Shown in pieces: positions 26,582-34,721 of a stretch of 64,000 bases of DNA (position 1 is the first letter of the stretch; each line of letters starts with the position of its first letter). The stretch lies in contig CANQVA010000002.1 of assembly GCA_947627175.1 (NCBI GenBank), forward strand, positions 124,001-188,000. The letters run 5' to 3'. Source of the DNA: an uncultured Ruminococcus sp. Lineage in GTDB: Bacteria > Bacillota > Clostridia > Oscillospirales > Ruminococcaceae. Made by a program: the position numbers and the translations under genes. The notes under the pieces are model-generated. The model was not told the origin of the DNA, ran no database searches, and saw only the letters and a program-made list of their open reading frames with translations.

Positions 26582-26650
26582 AAATTATCTCCTCATTCTT
26601 CAACAGAAATTTTGCTTTTATCCGTCTGAAAAATTGTCTTTACATTATAT

Positions 26651-26679
26651 ATTATACCACGCATGAAAAAAAAAGTAAA
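26651..26679 (-). promoter_or_regulatory. Promoter of the lipoprotein operon
   Basis: Minus-strand TTTACT (26674-26679), 17-nt spacer containing a T run, TATAAT (26651-26656) with TG one base before it. It lies about 70 nt before gene D and is the only clear promoter for the four genes. Confidence 0.75.
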
Positions 26680-26775
26680 TTGACGTTTCAGAATTTTTTT
26701 TTAAATTTTTAAAGATATTATTAGATAATATGCACAAAAAGCATAAATAAAAATTGTCATAAGTCACAGATAGTT

Positions 26776-27699
26776 CTACATCACAATACCTGAATGTTCT
26801 ATTCCCTCTGTGAAGTGTTTCTGTAAAAATATATACATGAGAAGTACAGGGGCAATTGAGACAAGACAGCCTGCCTCTTTCCAGACAATCTGTTCTCTTG
26901 TGCTTATCTCAACAGTTGCCGAATTAAAGAAAGTTTTAAGTTCATTGTCAATATTTTTCAGGACGAGGGCAACAGTTTTTGTATTTGTAAAAAAGACCGT
27001 ACTCATATAATGGTCATTCCAGTACCACACAAACGAAAACAAAAACACAGTAAGAAACGCAGGAATTGAATTAGGCACTATAACAGATATGAAAGTTCTT
27101 AAAACTCCACAGCCGTCAATACAAGCCGCATCTTCAAGTTCTTTTGGTAGACCTCTGAAAAACTGTCTGAAAATAAGAATCATAAGACCCGAACGAATGC
27201 CGTTTCCCGTAAGTGCGGGAAGATACATTGTAAGCATATTATCAATAAGATTAACAGTAAACAGTCCTTTTATACCAAAATTCATAAATTGTGTATAAAG
27301 GGGTAGTGAAATGACTTGCGGTGGCACAAGAATCATCATTATAACTATTCTGAAAAGAAACTTTTTTCCCCTGAAATTGAACCTTGCAAAACCATACCCC
27401 GTAACAGCACATGAAAACACCTGAACAAGTGAACAGCCGACATTCAGAATGATAGTATTTTTAAGAGCGTTTCCGAAATCCATAGCTTTTACAGTATCTC
27501 TTATAACGTCGAGAGTGAAATTTTCGGGAATCCATATCACAGCAGGATTATTCATATCATTTTTTTCCCTGAATGCACAGCTAATCATATATATAACAGG
27601 ATAAATAATTATAAAACTTATTCCGACAAGAATTACAAACCTGAAAAAAGACCATATTTTTTCGGTAATTTTGCCTGCATCTGCCAAAACAATTCCCAC
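26776..27699 (-). CDS. Carbohydrate ABC transporter permease, MalG type (pair 2)
   Basis: Membrane subunit of a family-1 carbohydrate importer. The 307-residue product has about six helices and the cytoplasmic EAA loop (ELEDAACIDGCGVLRTFISV), which docks the ATPase. The tail ends in the MalG-like HFTEGIEHSGIVM. It is the last gene of the eight-gene operon, 3 nt after its MalF-type partner. No ATPase is encoded nearby, so a shared MsmX-like ATPase is likely needed. A 194-bp gap without a clear terminator follows. Confidence 0.92.
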   Translation of the reverse strand: MGIVLADAGKITEKIWSFFRFVILVGISFIIIYPVIYMISCAFREKNDMNNPAVIWIPENFTLDVIRDTVKAMDFGNALKNTIILNVGCSLVQVFSCAVTGYGFARFNFRGKKFLFRIVIMMILVPPQVISLPLYTQFMNFGIKGLFTVNLIDNMLTMYLPALTGNGIRSGLMILIFRQFFRGLPKELEDAACIDGCGVLRTFISVIVPNSIPAFLTVFLFSFVWYWNDHYMSTVFFTNTKTVALVLKNIDNELKTFFNSATVEISTREQIVWKEAGCLVSIAPVLLMYIFLQKHFTEGIEHSGIVM

Positions 27700-27702
27700 C
27701 TT

Positions 27703-28602
27703 TCATTCAGATTCATAGAATACAAATCTGTTTAATATCATAACAGCAACGCCTATACCTGCCATTACTATAACAAAGTAAATCCACGACATAGCCGCCG
27801 CCTCACCGAAAGCCCATTCATTTCTCATATCGCTTATGCGTTCCATAACCGTATTCAGCGGACTTGTAAACGAGTCTATAACAGTAAAAACAGTATTCAC
27901 TAAAATAAATGGGCTTATATACGGAAAAGTTACTCTCCAGAAATATTCCCATGAAGTAGCACCCTCTATTTCTGCGACTTCTCTTGCTGAACGTGGAATA
28001 TTTTGCAATGATGCAAGAAAAATCAAAATCTGTATACCGCTGTTCCAGACTATCCCGAAAATATTGTCTGCAACTGTTGAAATAATATCAACTGTTTTGT
28101 CACTTATTCCATATATACCGAGAAATTCAAGCAATTCACCTATTAAATCAGTTGACATCATTGTTGAAAAATTTGACATATCATTATTTCCCGATGTTTC
28201 CATATCATTAGTTATAATTTTATAAACAGGCCCCGTTACAATAATTACAGGTAGAAAAAATATTGCCCTTGCCAAAGTTCTTCCCCTGAATTTCTGATTA
28301 AGAATAACAGCAATAAACATTGAAAATATGATAATCAACGGAGTTTTCCACAGCGTTTCAAAAAGCATATCACCGAGATATTCAGTGTATTTTCCGTCTT
28401 CGGTAAGTACTTTTATATATTTGTCCATTCCTACCCATTCAGTAACAGTTTTTCCCGATTCAACAGTAACTTCACTGAAAGAATATAACAATGATTTTAC
28501 AAGCGGAATAATGAAAAAAACAATAGTTCCGATAAGCCATATTGAAATAAAACCGTATCCGCAGAGGGATTTTTTCTTTGAATATGAAATTTTCTTTTTC
28601 AT
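27703..28602 (-). CDS. Carbohydrate ABC transporter permease, MalF type (pair 2)
   Basis: A 299-residue membrane subunit with about six helices and an EAA loop (SAREVAEIEGATSWEYFWRV). The N-terminus is basic (MKKKISYSKKKSLCGYGFI). A large periplasmic-side loop between helices 1 and 2 and another after helix 3 (ITNDMETSGNNDMSNFSTMM) are longer than in short permeases. It follows the DUF5696-like gene with a one-base overlap and pairs with the MalG-type gene downstream. Confidence 0.92.
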   Translation of the reverse strand: MKKKISYSKKKSLCGYGFISIWLIGTIVFFIIPLVKSLLYSFSEVTVESGKTVTEWVGMDKYIKVLTEDGKYTEYLGDMLFETLWKTPLIIIFSMFIAVILNQKFRGRTLARAIFFLPVIIVTGPVYKIITNDMETSGNNDMSNFSTMMSTDLIGELLEFLGIYGISDKTVDIISTVADNIFGIVWNSGIQILIFLASLQNIPRSAREVAEIEGATSWEYFWRVTFPYISPFILVNTVFTVIDSFTSPLNTVMERISDMRNEWAFGEAAAMSWIYFVIVMAGIGVAVMILNRFVFYESE

Positions 28603-30836
28603 CAGAAAACAACCTCCGTATAATTATTAAGTTTTATTATACTACCGTTTAAATCAATAGTTTTTTCATCAAAATCAGCTTTTATTACAGTACCGTCTGA
28701 CCATACCGACGTAATAATATTTCCTGAGTTTTCAACATTATAACTAACAATTGTTGAATCACAGACAGCTTGCAAAACAGGTTTAAGTATTTTATATTCA
28801 GCAGATATTGTGTCAATCCATTTTTCATAGTTTGCATAATACAGACCGTCATATTCAGTATCTTTAAGAACAGATGTTTCTTCATAAATCATATCACATT
28901 TCAAACTGCTCCCCGTAACTGCCGACATAAGCAAAAGATTTTCAGCATCAGGGTCGGCATTCACAGCAGTTGAAGTATAAGGCACAATTCCGTGCATGAC
29001 CATCTGATAAAAAGGTATATCACAGTCGGATAAGTCAAAACCGCTTGACGAAAGAGGAACATTTATAATATGATTTACATACGGAAATACATATGCATTC
29101 GCACCGTCGGCAAGTATTCCGCCGTCAAGGGATTTTTCAATTTCTGAAAGATTTTCCGTGATAATATTCATTGTATCATTACGTGAAATTTTATTTTTGC
29201 CGTAGTCACCGTAAAGAAAAGTTGTAAGACTTCCAAATGAAACGCCGTTCAGTTCTGAATGTAAATAATTCGCCTGAATTTCGGAAAATATTTCATTGAA
29301 ACATTCCGGTGAAAGCAACATACTGCTTTTCCGTAAACTGTCCGGCACTCCGTAAGCCAAATCATAATAATTTATTTCTGAATAAGAACCCGATATTCTC
29401 ACGGCTGAACCAGAAAACATATTATAGCCGTTTCCTGAATTAAAATAAATATTGTCTGATACAGGATAAAACTCATAATTATTATTTTCGACAAAATCTA
29501 CAAAATCCCTGAAATCTTTTTTTCCGCCGAGTGTGCGTGAAGGTACTGCACCGGTGTCTACTTTATTTTTTATGCCGTCATCAGTCCAGTTTCTGTATAA
29601 AACAACCATATTGTCAACACCGTTTTCTTTCAGTTTTTCGAGAATTATTTTTGCTCCGTCATAATCCGTCACTGACTGTTTCATCATAAAAGGAATACCG
29701 AAAACAGACTTTTTTCTTTCCGTACCGCCGTACAGTTCAACATACAGGGAAAAATTATCAGGTTTTTTTTGCAGGTTACATTTATTGAGAAGATAGTTTC
29801 TGTAACATTCGGCAACGTCTGTACAACTGACATTTTTCTTAGCAATCGGATAATACAGAATCTCAATGTCACCGCAATTTATATCACCGTTTTCAAAAAT
29901 TGTAAGTCTTTCGCCGTTACTTCCGGCAGTGTAATATGTATCTGTACCACGCAGAACAAAAGTAAAATTACAGGTATTGTAATTACTTCCCGACTGTCCC
30001 GAAACTTCCGCAGAAATAAAAGCATTTGAATCACCTTTTGATGCTATCGCAAGCATCGCATTATTTTCTTTGACTATACCGTAAACAGGCAAATAAGCCT
30101 GCTCACTTACTGAATATCTTTTTTCAGGGACTAAAGCCTTATCGTTTCCATAAATATGCTGACTGTAAGGTTCTGCCCATGTTTTCCCGTTGTTGAAATT
30201 TATCAATGCACCGCTTCCGTCAGGGACAATAAAATAACCGCTTTCCGTATTGTCCGATGCTCCGAAACTTCCCAACAGTGTTATTTCAACGGCAATATTT
30301 GACGCACTGCTTTCTTTAATTTCCGAAATTTCAAGACTTGCTTTCAGACAGTCATTTTCAAGAGTATAGTCAATGTAAAAACTGAACCCGGCATTTTTAT
30401 AATCATAATAAAGCCTTATTCCGTTATCAATGTCAATAACTCCGACTTCACAATCATTGCTCCCTGAACGCAGAAAATTATTGTCTGAACGCTTTTCGGG
30501 AATACCATAACGCAAAACTGCTGACGAAAGAAGTTTTTCTTTTGTAACGTTCGGAGTTTCTGAATCAATATCACTTTCGGCAGGCGATGACCACCATATA
30601 TAACCGTCTGATTTATCTTCAAGTCCAAAAACGGCAGTTTCATCATATACAAGAAGTCTGAATCTTTCATTTTCACAGGCAATACGCATTTCTTTATTGT
30701 GGGAAAAATTTATATTATCATAAATAATACTTTTATTATCGGCTTTCCGCATATCGTTTTCAGCGTTAATATTTACGGAAAAAGTCATAAGCATAACAGA
30801 AATCATACAAGTTAAAATAATTTTTATCCATTTCAT
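28602..30836 (-). CDS. Secreted DUF5696-like protein with barrel-like middle region
   Basis: A 744-residue exported protein: signal peptide cleaved near SVNINA|EN (residue 25), no lipobox and no wall anchor. Residues about 45-330 look like beta-sandwich (GLEDKSDGYIWWSSP). Residues about 350-680 alternate strands and helices, with GGTERKKSVFGIPFMMKQS, VVLYRNWTDDGI and YEFYPVSDNIYFNSG, recalling the beta/alpha barrels of glycosidases. From memory it fits DUF5696, which has no assigned activity; no search was run. It stands between Yip1-like and permease genes, so glycan recognition or processing for uptake is a fair inference. Confidence 0.65.
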   Translation of the reverse strand: MKWIKIILTCMISVMLMTFSVNINAENDMRKADNKSIIYDNINFSHNKEMRIACENERFRLLVYDETAVFGLEDKSDGYIWWSSPAESDIDSETPNVTKEKLLSSAVLRYGIPEKRSDNNFLRSGSNDCEVGVIDIDNGIRLYYDYKNAGFSFYIDYTLENDCLKASLEISEIKESSASNIAVEITLLGSFGASDNTESGYFIVPDGSGALINFNNGKTWAEPYSQHIYGNDKALVPEKRYSVSEQAYLPVYGIVKENNAMLAIASKGDSNAFISAEVSGQSGSNYNTCNFTFVLRGTDTYYTAGSNGERLTIFENGDINCGDIEILYYPIAKKNVSCTDVAECYRNYLLNKCNLQKKPDNFSLYVELYGGTERKKSVFGIPFMMKQSVTDYDGAKIILEKLKENGVDNMVVLYRNWTDDGIKNKVDTGAVPSRTLGGKKDFRDFVDFVENNNYEFYPVSDNIYFNSGNGYNMFSGSAVRISGSYSEINYYDLAYGVPDSLRKSSMLLSPECFNEIFSEIQANYLHSELNGVSFGSLTTFLYGDYGKNKISRNDTMNIITENLSEIEKSLDGGILADGANAYVFPYVNHIINVPLSSSGFDLSDCDIPFYQMVMHGIVPYTSTAVNADPDAENLLLMSAVTGSSLKCDMIYEETSVLKDTEYDGLYYANYEKWIDTISAEYKILKPVLQAVCDSTIVSYNVENSGNIITSVWSDGTVIKADFDEKTIDLNGSIIKLNNYTEVVF

Positions 30837-30854
30837 AACAGATTATCACCGTTT

Positions 30855-31484
30855 CTATGCCCTTATTCTGTAAACAATTTCCATGTATACAGTTGAAATG
30901 AAAATATAAATCTGCTGTATAAGTGCCATAAAAAGCACAAGCAATGCAAGCATTATGAACATTGAAACAACAGTAAGAAATAACGCTGAAAACGTCTTTA
31001 AAATCGTGTACTGATGTACTGACTTTACAGCGGAAAAAATAAGAATAGCTGTCCATAGAGTGCCTATTATTTCAACAGCCTGCATGAAAATATATTCGTC
31101 CCTCACAAGAAAATGTGAAAGAATTGTATTTATATACATCTGAGAAATATAGGGAACAAGTGCATATGCACTGTAAATAAATATATTTTTCATAGTCCCC
31201 TCTCCGTCAAGTATTGTACATACAGACCAGTTCCCGACCGTCCAAGCCATAAAAAGAACTATAGTTTTTATAAAATACGGAATAATATTGAAAGTCCTGT
31301 CATATACAGCGTAAAATTGAAAACCATAAAGCCGTTCATGTGCAATTTCCGCAAAGAAAAACATGAACAATATAAATAAAGCTATTTTCATTGAACCTGA
31401 TTTTTTCCAACGCATATCTTCAAAACCCTCAAAAATATGAGTTACTGCGTGTTTCAGCCATTGTCTTTGCGTTAAATCCATCAT
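30855..31484 (-). CDS. Yip1-like multi-pass membrane protein
   Basis: A 209-residue protein with about five hydrophobic helices after a basic N-terminus (LTQRQWLKHAVTHIFEGFEDM). The order and the motif WTVGNWSVCTILDGEG resemble the bacterial Yip1 family, whose function is unknown. It overlaps the NHL-protein stop by 4 nt and is 18 nt before the DUF5696-like gene. A scaffold or membrane-organising role for the transporter is speculation. Confidence 0.7.
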   Translation of the reverse strand: MMDLTQRQWLKHAVTHIFEGFEDMRWKKSGSMKIALFILFMFFFAEIAHERLYGFQFYAVYDRTFNIIPYFIKTIVLFMAWTVGNWSVCTILDGEGTMKNIFIYSAYALVPYISQMYINTILSHFLVRDEYIFMQAVEIIGTLWTAILIFSAVKSVHQYTILKTFSALFLTVVSMFIMLALLVLFMALIQQIYIFISTVYMEIVYRIRA

Positions 31485-32938
31485 GAACGCCTTTTTCTCC
31501 TTTTTCTTATTTTTCTTAATACTGTAACAACAATTCCTGCTGTTACTGCAATAAATATTTTTCCTGAATTTTCTTTAAGAAATACGCTTCTGTATTCTTC
31601 AAAAGCCTTGTTGTATAGTTCGGAATTTCCCGCCATTTTGGCATATTTCATTGAGTTTTTATAATCGCCCTTTCTCAGCAGTGCAAAAGATGTACCATTA
31701 TATGCATATGTATAATTTCCGTCACGTCTTAATACTTCATACCATAAGTCAAGGGCTTCCTCATAATATCCCGTGTTATACAGTTCAACCGCTTTGTGTA
31801 CTGTTTTTCCGAAAGATGTTTCAGTAAAAACAGTTATATTGTTTTTCCGTGAATCAAGAACATAAATATTTTCCCCTGCCGACTCAACAGCCGACGGTTT
31901 TTCAAAACCTCCTGCTTGTCCTGCAAGAGTTCCCACAATAAAAAGTAATCTGCATTCTTCATCATACTGAAAAATATGACCTGTACTGAAATCAAGGCAA
32001 TTTATATTTCCACTGTCTGAAATATCAATGTCGCATATTGTCGAATCATGTATATTATAATATGAAGTGTCATATTTCGGTTTATAGTCACCGAAAACAA
32101 CGTCTTTATCTGCGAAAATGTTCTTTCCGGAAGGATTGAGTTTTTTCACCCTGTCAGCCGATACATCCGACGATTCTGTACAAGTGAAAATAAAATCACC
32201 CTTTATGTCAAAACCTGTTATTCCTGTAGGTACTGTCCTTGTACGCCGTTCTTTTTTCTTGTCTGACATGAAAATATTCATGAAATGATTACGGATAACT
32301 TTGAAAGTCGGTTCAACTCTGTTTGAGCCGTAAAAGCCTTTAAATTTTCCCTCCGGGCTGAACATTGCACAACCTGTTGTAATATTTTCAATAACGGAAT
32401 ATATATTTCCTGCTTTATCTGCAATTACACGTTTCGGGAGAAAAGTTTTATTATTGTCATAAATTTCGTCATCAGGCTTTGTAATTTCAGAAATCACTTC
32501 CGAATCACGATTGACAATAAGTATTCTTGAATTTTGTGTATCAGCTATATAAATAATATCGTCCGAAACGAATACCCCCTCGGGCTTTTCAAGGGTAGTT
32601 AAAGAACCGTCCGACATTTTAAAACTGTCATAAACTTCGGAAACATTTTCAAGACTGCTGTCAATGCTGACAATTCTGTTGTTTCCCGTATCAGCTACAT
32701 AGAATTTATCACCATCAAAAAATATATCACTCGGTTCATCAAACGAATCCGCACCTATATCATTCCCCGAAACAGTACGTTTTACAATATATCCTGCCTG
32801 TGAGGGTACAGCATCGCCCCAGCGGTCATAATTATATGATATATAAGGTTCAGCATTCAGTGACAATAAGTTTATATTGCTTAATAAAATCAAAATACAG
32901 AAAATCAGTATAAAAACATTTTTCAATTTCAGTTTCAT
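31481..32938 (-). CDS. Membrane-anchored NHL-repeat protein with TPR-like segment
   Basis: A 485-residue protein: signal peptide ending near LSLNA|EP, then NHL/beta-propeller repeats (FDEPSDIFFDGDKFYVADTG, NNRIVSIDS, KPEGVFVSDDIIYIADTQ, NSRILIV). A helical TPR-like stretch follows at about 395-450 (YNTGYYEEALDLWYEVLRRD), then a C-terminal membrane helix (IFIAVTAGIVVTV) with an arginine/lysine stop-transfer tail. The propeller should face outside and be tethered from its C-terminus. NHL propellers bind sugars, peptides or RNA in other proteins. It is in the middle of the sugar-import operon. Confidence 0.82.
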   Translation of the reverse strand: MKLKLKNVFILIFCILILLSNINLLSLNAEPYISYNYDRWGDAVPSQAGYIVKRTVSGNDIGADSFDEPSDIFFDGDKFYVADTGNNRIVSIDSSLENVSEVYDSFKMSDGSLTTLEKPEGVFVSDDIIYIADTQNSRILIVNRDSEVISEITKPDDEIYDNNKTFLPKRVIADKAGNIYSVIENITTGCAMFSPEGKFKGFYGSNRVEPTFKVIRNHFMNIFMSDKKKERRTRTVPTGITGFDIKGDFIFTCTESSDVSADRVKKLNPSGKNIFADKDVVFGDYKPKYDTSYYNIHDSTICDIDISDSGNINCLDFSTGHIFQYDEECRLLFIVGTLAGQAGGFEKPSAVESAGENIYVLDSRKNNITVFTETSFGKTVHKAVELYNTGYYEEALDLWYEVLRRDGNYTYAYNGTSFALLRKGDYKNSMKYAKMAGNSELYNKAFEEYRSVFLKENSGKIFIAVTAGIVVTVLRKIRKRRKRRS

Positions 32939-32940
32939 TT

Positions 32941-33813
32941 CTAACTCCTGATACCTGAATAAGCCATAGTTTCAATTATCTGTTTCTGTGCAAGAGTAAA
33001 CACCACAACAGGCGGAACAAGCATAAATACAGCCGCCGCCATAGCAATTCCTGCACGTGCAATACCTGCTGATGATATTTGATTGACAACAGTTGGTAGT
33101 GTTTTGTACTGTTCATGAAATACAAAAGCCCCTGACTGAACATTCCATGATGACTGAAAAGCAAAAATAATAAGTGTCAATAAAGCCGGTTTCTGATTAG
33201 GCATGACAATCTGCCAACATATACGGAAAAGTCCTGCACCGTCTGTTTTTGCGGATTCTATTATTGAATCGGGAATTTGACTTATTGACTGTTCCATGAG
33301 AAATAGTCCCATAGGTGAGGCAATTAAAGGAAGAATTACCGCAAGCAGACTGTCAATAAGATTCAGCTTTGCCATTACCATATATTGCATTATATAAATA
33401 ACATTACTTTGATAAAGAAGTGAAATAACTATTATATTACTGATTAACTTTCTTCCGGCAAAACGGCATTTTGCAAGGACAAAAGCCGCCGTTGACGTAA
33501 TTATACACTGAAACAACGTAACTGAAACGGTAACTGTTATGCTGTTGAATACATACCTTGAAAACGGTACTCTGTTCTGTCTGATAATTTCAAACATATC
33601 CTTGAAATTATTCATAGTCGGACGGAGTGTATATAATTTCGGCGGAAATATAAAAAGTTCCTCAACCGGCTTGACAGACATTACAAAAATAAGATAAATC
33701 GGAAAAAGCATGAAAATTCCCAGTACTGAAAGAAACAGAAATATCAGAACAGTACCGCCTTTTTTCCGTCCCATCTTTATACATGAAGTCTTATTTTTTC
33801 TGATATTTGACAT
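32941..33813 (-). CDS. Carbohydrate ABC transporter permease, MalG type (pair 1)
   Basis: A 290-residue membrane subunit with about six helices, an EAA loop (IPDSIIESAKTDGAGLFRICWQ) and the tail QKQIIETMAYSGIRS, like other MalG-type permeases. It is 2 nt before the NHL-protein gene and 12 nt after its MalF-type partner. It differs clearly from the second MalG-type gene of the operon, so the two pairs are not a recent duplication. Confidence 0.93.
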   Translation of the reverse strand: MSNIRKNKTSCIKMGRKKGGTVLIFLFLSVLGIFMLFPIYLIFVMSVKPVEELFIFPPKLYTLRPTMNNFKDMFEIIRQNRVPFSRYVFNSITVTVSVTLFQCIITSTAAFVLAKCRFAGRKLISNIIVISLLYQSNVIYIMQYMVMAKLNLIDSLLAVILPLIASPMGLFLMEQSISQIPDSIIESAKTDGAGLFRICWQIVMPNQKPALLTLIIFAFQSSWNVQSGAFVFHEQYKTLPTVVNQISSAGIARAGIAMAAAVFMLVPPVVVFTLAQKQIIETMAYSGIRS

Positions 33814-33825
33814 TTCTGTTTCCCC

Positions 33826-34719
33826 TCAGTCCGTATATTTTCCGAAAACTCTGTTCACAGCCCTGTTCGCCATGTACATTACTATAAAAAGTATCATACA
33901 TATTGCAGAAGCATACCCCATTTCATAACGAACCCAGCCATAATCATATGCATGGGTCATTATAGTATGTGCCTTATAGTCCGTACTCGGAAAACCAACA
34001 ACATTCTGTATAACTGTTCCGGCAGTAAAAGAACTTACAATCTGCATTACAGACGCAAAAAGAAGATGCGGTTTCATTGACGGAATAACTATATATACAA
34101 GTTCCTGCCACCTGTTGCTTATACCCTCCACTGCCCCGACTTCATACATTGAACGGTCAATATTCTGAAAACCTGCACGCATAGCAAGAAATCCTGCTCC
34201 AAGTGAAAGCCATAACTGCACAACAATAGCCGTTCCGAGTACATAATTTCCGTCTGTAAGCCATTGTATCGGCGATGTTATAATACCTATATTTATAAGA
34301 AAAGAATTTAAATATCCGTTAATATCACCGCTGAAAATAATTTTCCATACTGAATATACATTTGCCATTGACGGAATATAAAATATAAGCGTGAATATTG
34401 TTTTTAAATTTGAGGGCATTTCATTTATCAGCCATGCAAGCAGAAAACAAAGTACAAAACTTACAAACCCTGTAAAAAATGCAAATACAGCTGTAACTCC
34501 TATTGACTTTATAAAAATCTTATCCGACAGAAAAAGTGCGGTATAATTTGAAAGCCCTGTAAAATTCGGTTTCTGTACCATGTTGAAATCCGTAAATCCT
34601 ATAGGTACAGACATAAGAACAGGTACAACTGTAAATATTATAAAAAGAATCATAAAGGGAGCAAGCATTAAATAACATTCCTTGTTTTTTCTTATTTCAG
34701 ATAAAACATTCTTCAACAA
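33826..34719 (-). CDS. Carbohydrate ABC transporter permease, MalF type (pair 1)
   Basis: A 297-residue membrane subunit of about six helices with the EAA loop (SMYEVGAVEGISNRWQELVY). It lies 2 nt after the giant binding protein, the usual order binding protein-MalF-MalG. This pair is the likelier direct partner of that protein. Confidence 0.93.
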   Translation of the reverse strand: MLKNVLSEIRKNKECYLMLAPFMILFIIFTVVPVLMSVPIGFTDFNMVQKPNFTGLSNYTALFLSDKIFIKSIGVTAVFAFFTGFVSFVLCFLLAWLINEMPSNLKTIFTLIFYIPSMANVYSVWKIIFSGDINGYLNSFLINIGIITSPIQWLTDGNYVLGTAIVVQLWLSLGAGFLAMRAGFQNIDRSMYEVGAVEGISNRWQELVYIVIPSMKPHLLFASVMQIVSSFTAGTVIQNVVGFPSTDYKAHTIMTHAYDYGWVRYEMGYASAICMILFIVMYMANRAVNRVFGKYTD

Positions 34720-34721
34720 CG

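Noticed and set aside
26582..26775. Terminator for the eight-gene operon in this gap
   Set aside because: Only a 5-bp imperfect stem near a T-rich stretch (TATGC...GCATA) is present, too weak to call. The lipoprotein promoter is the supported feature here.
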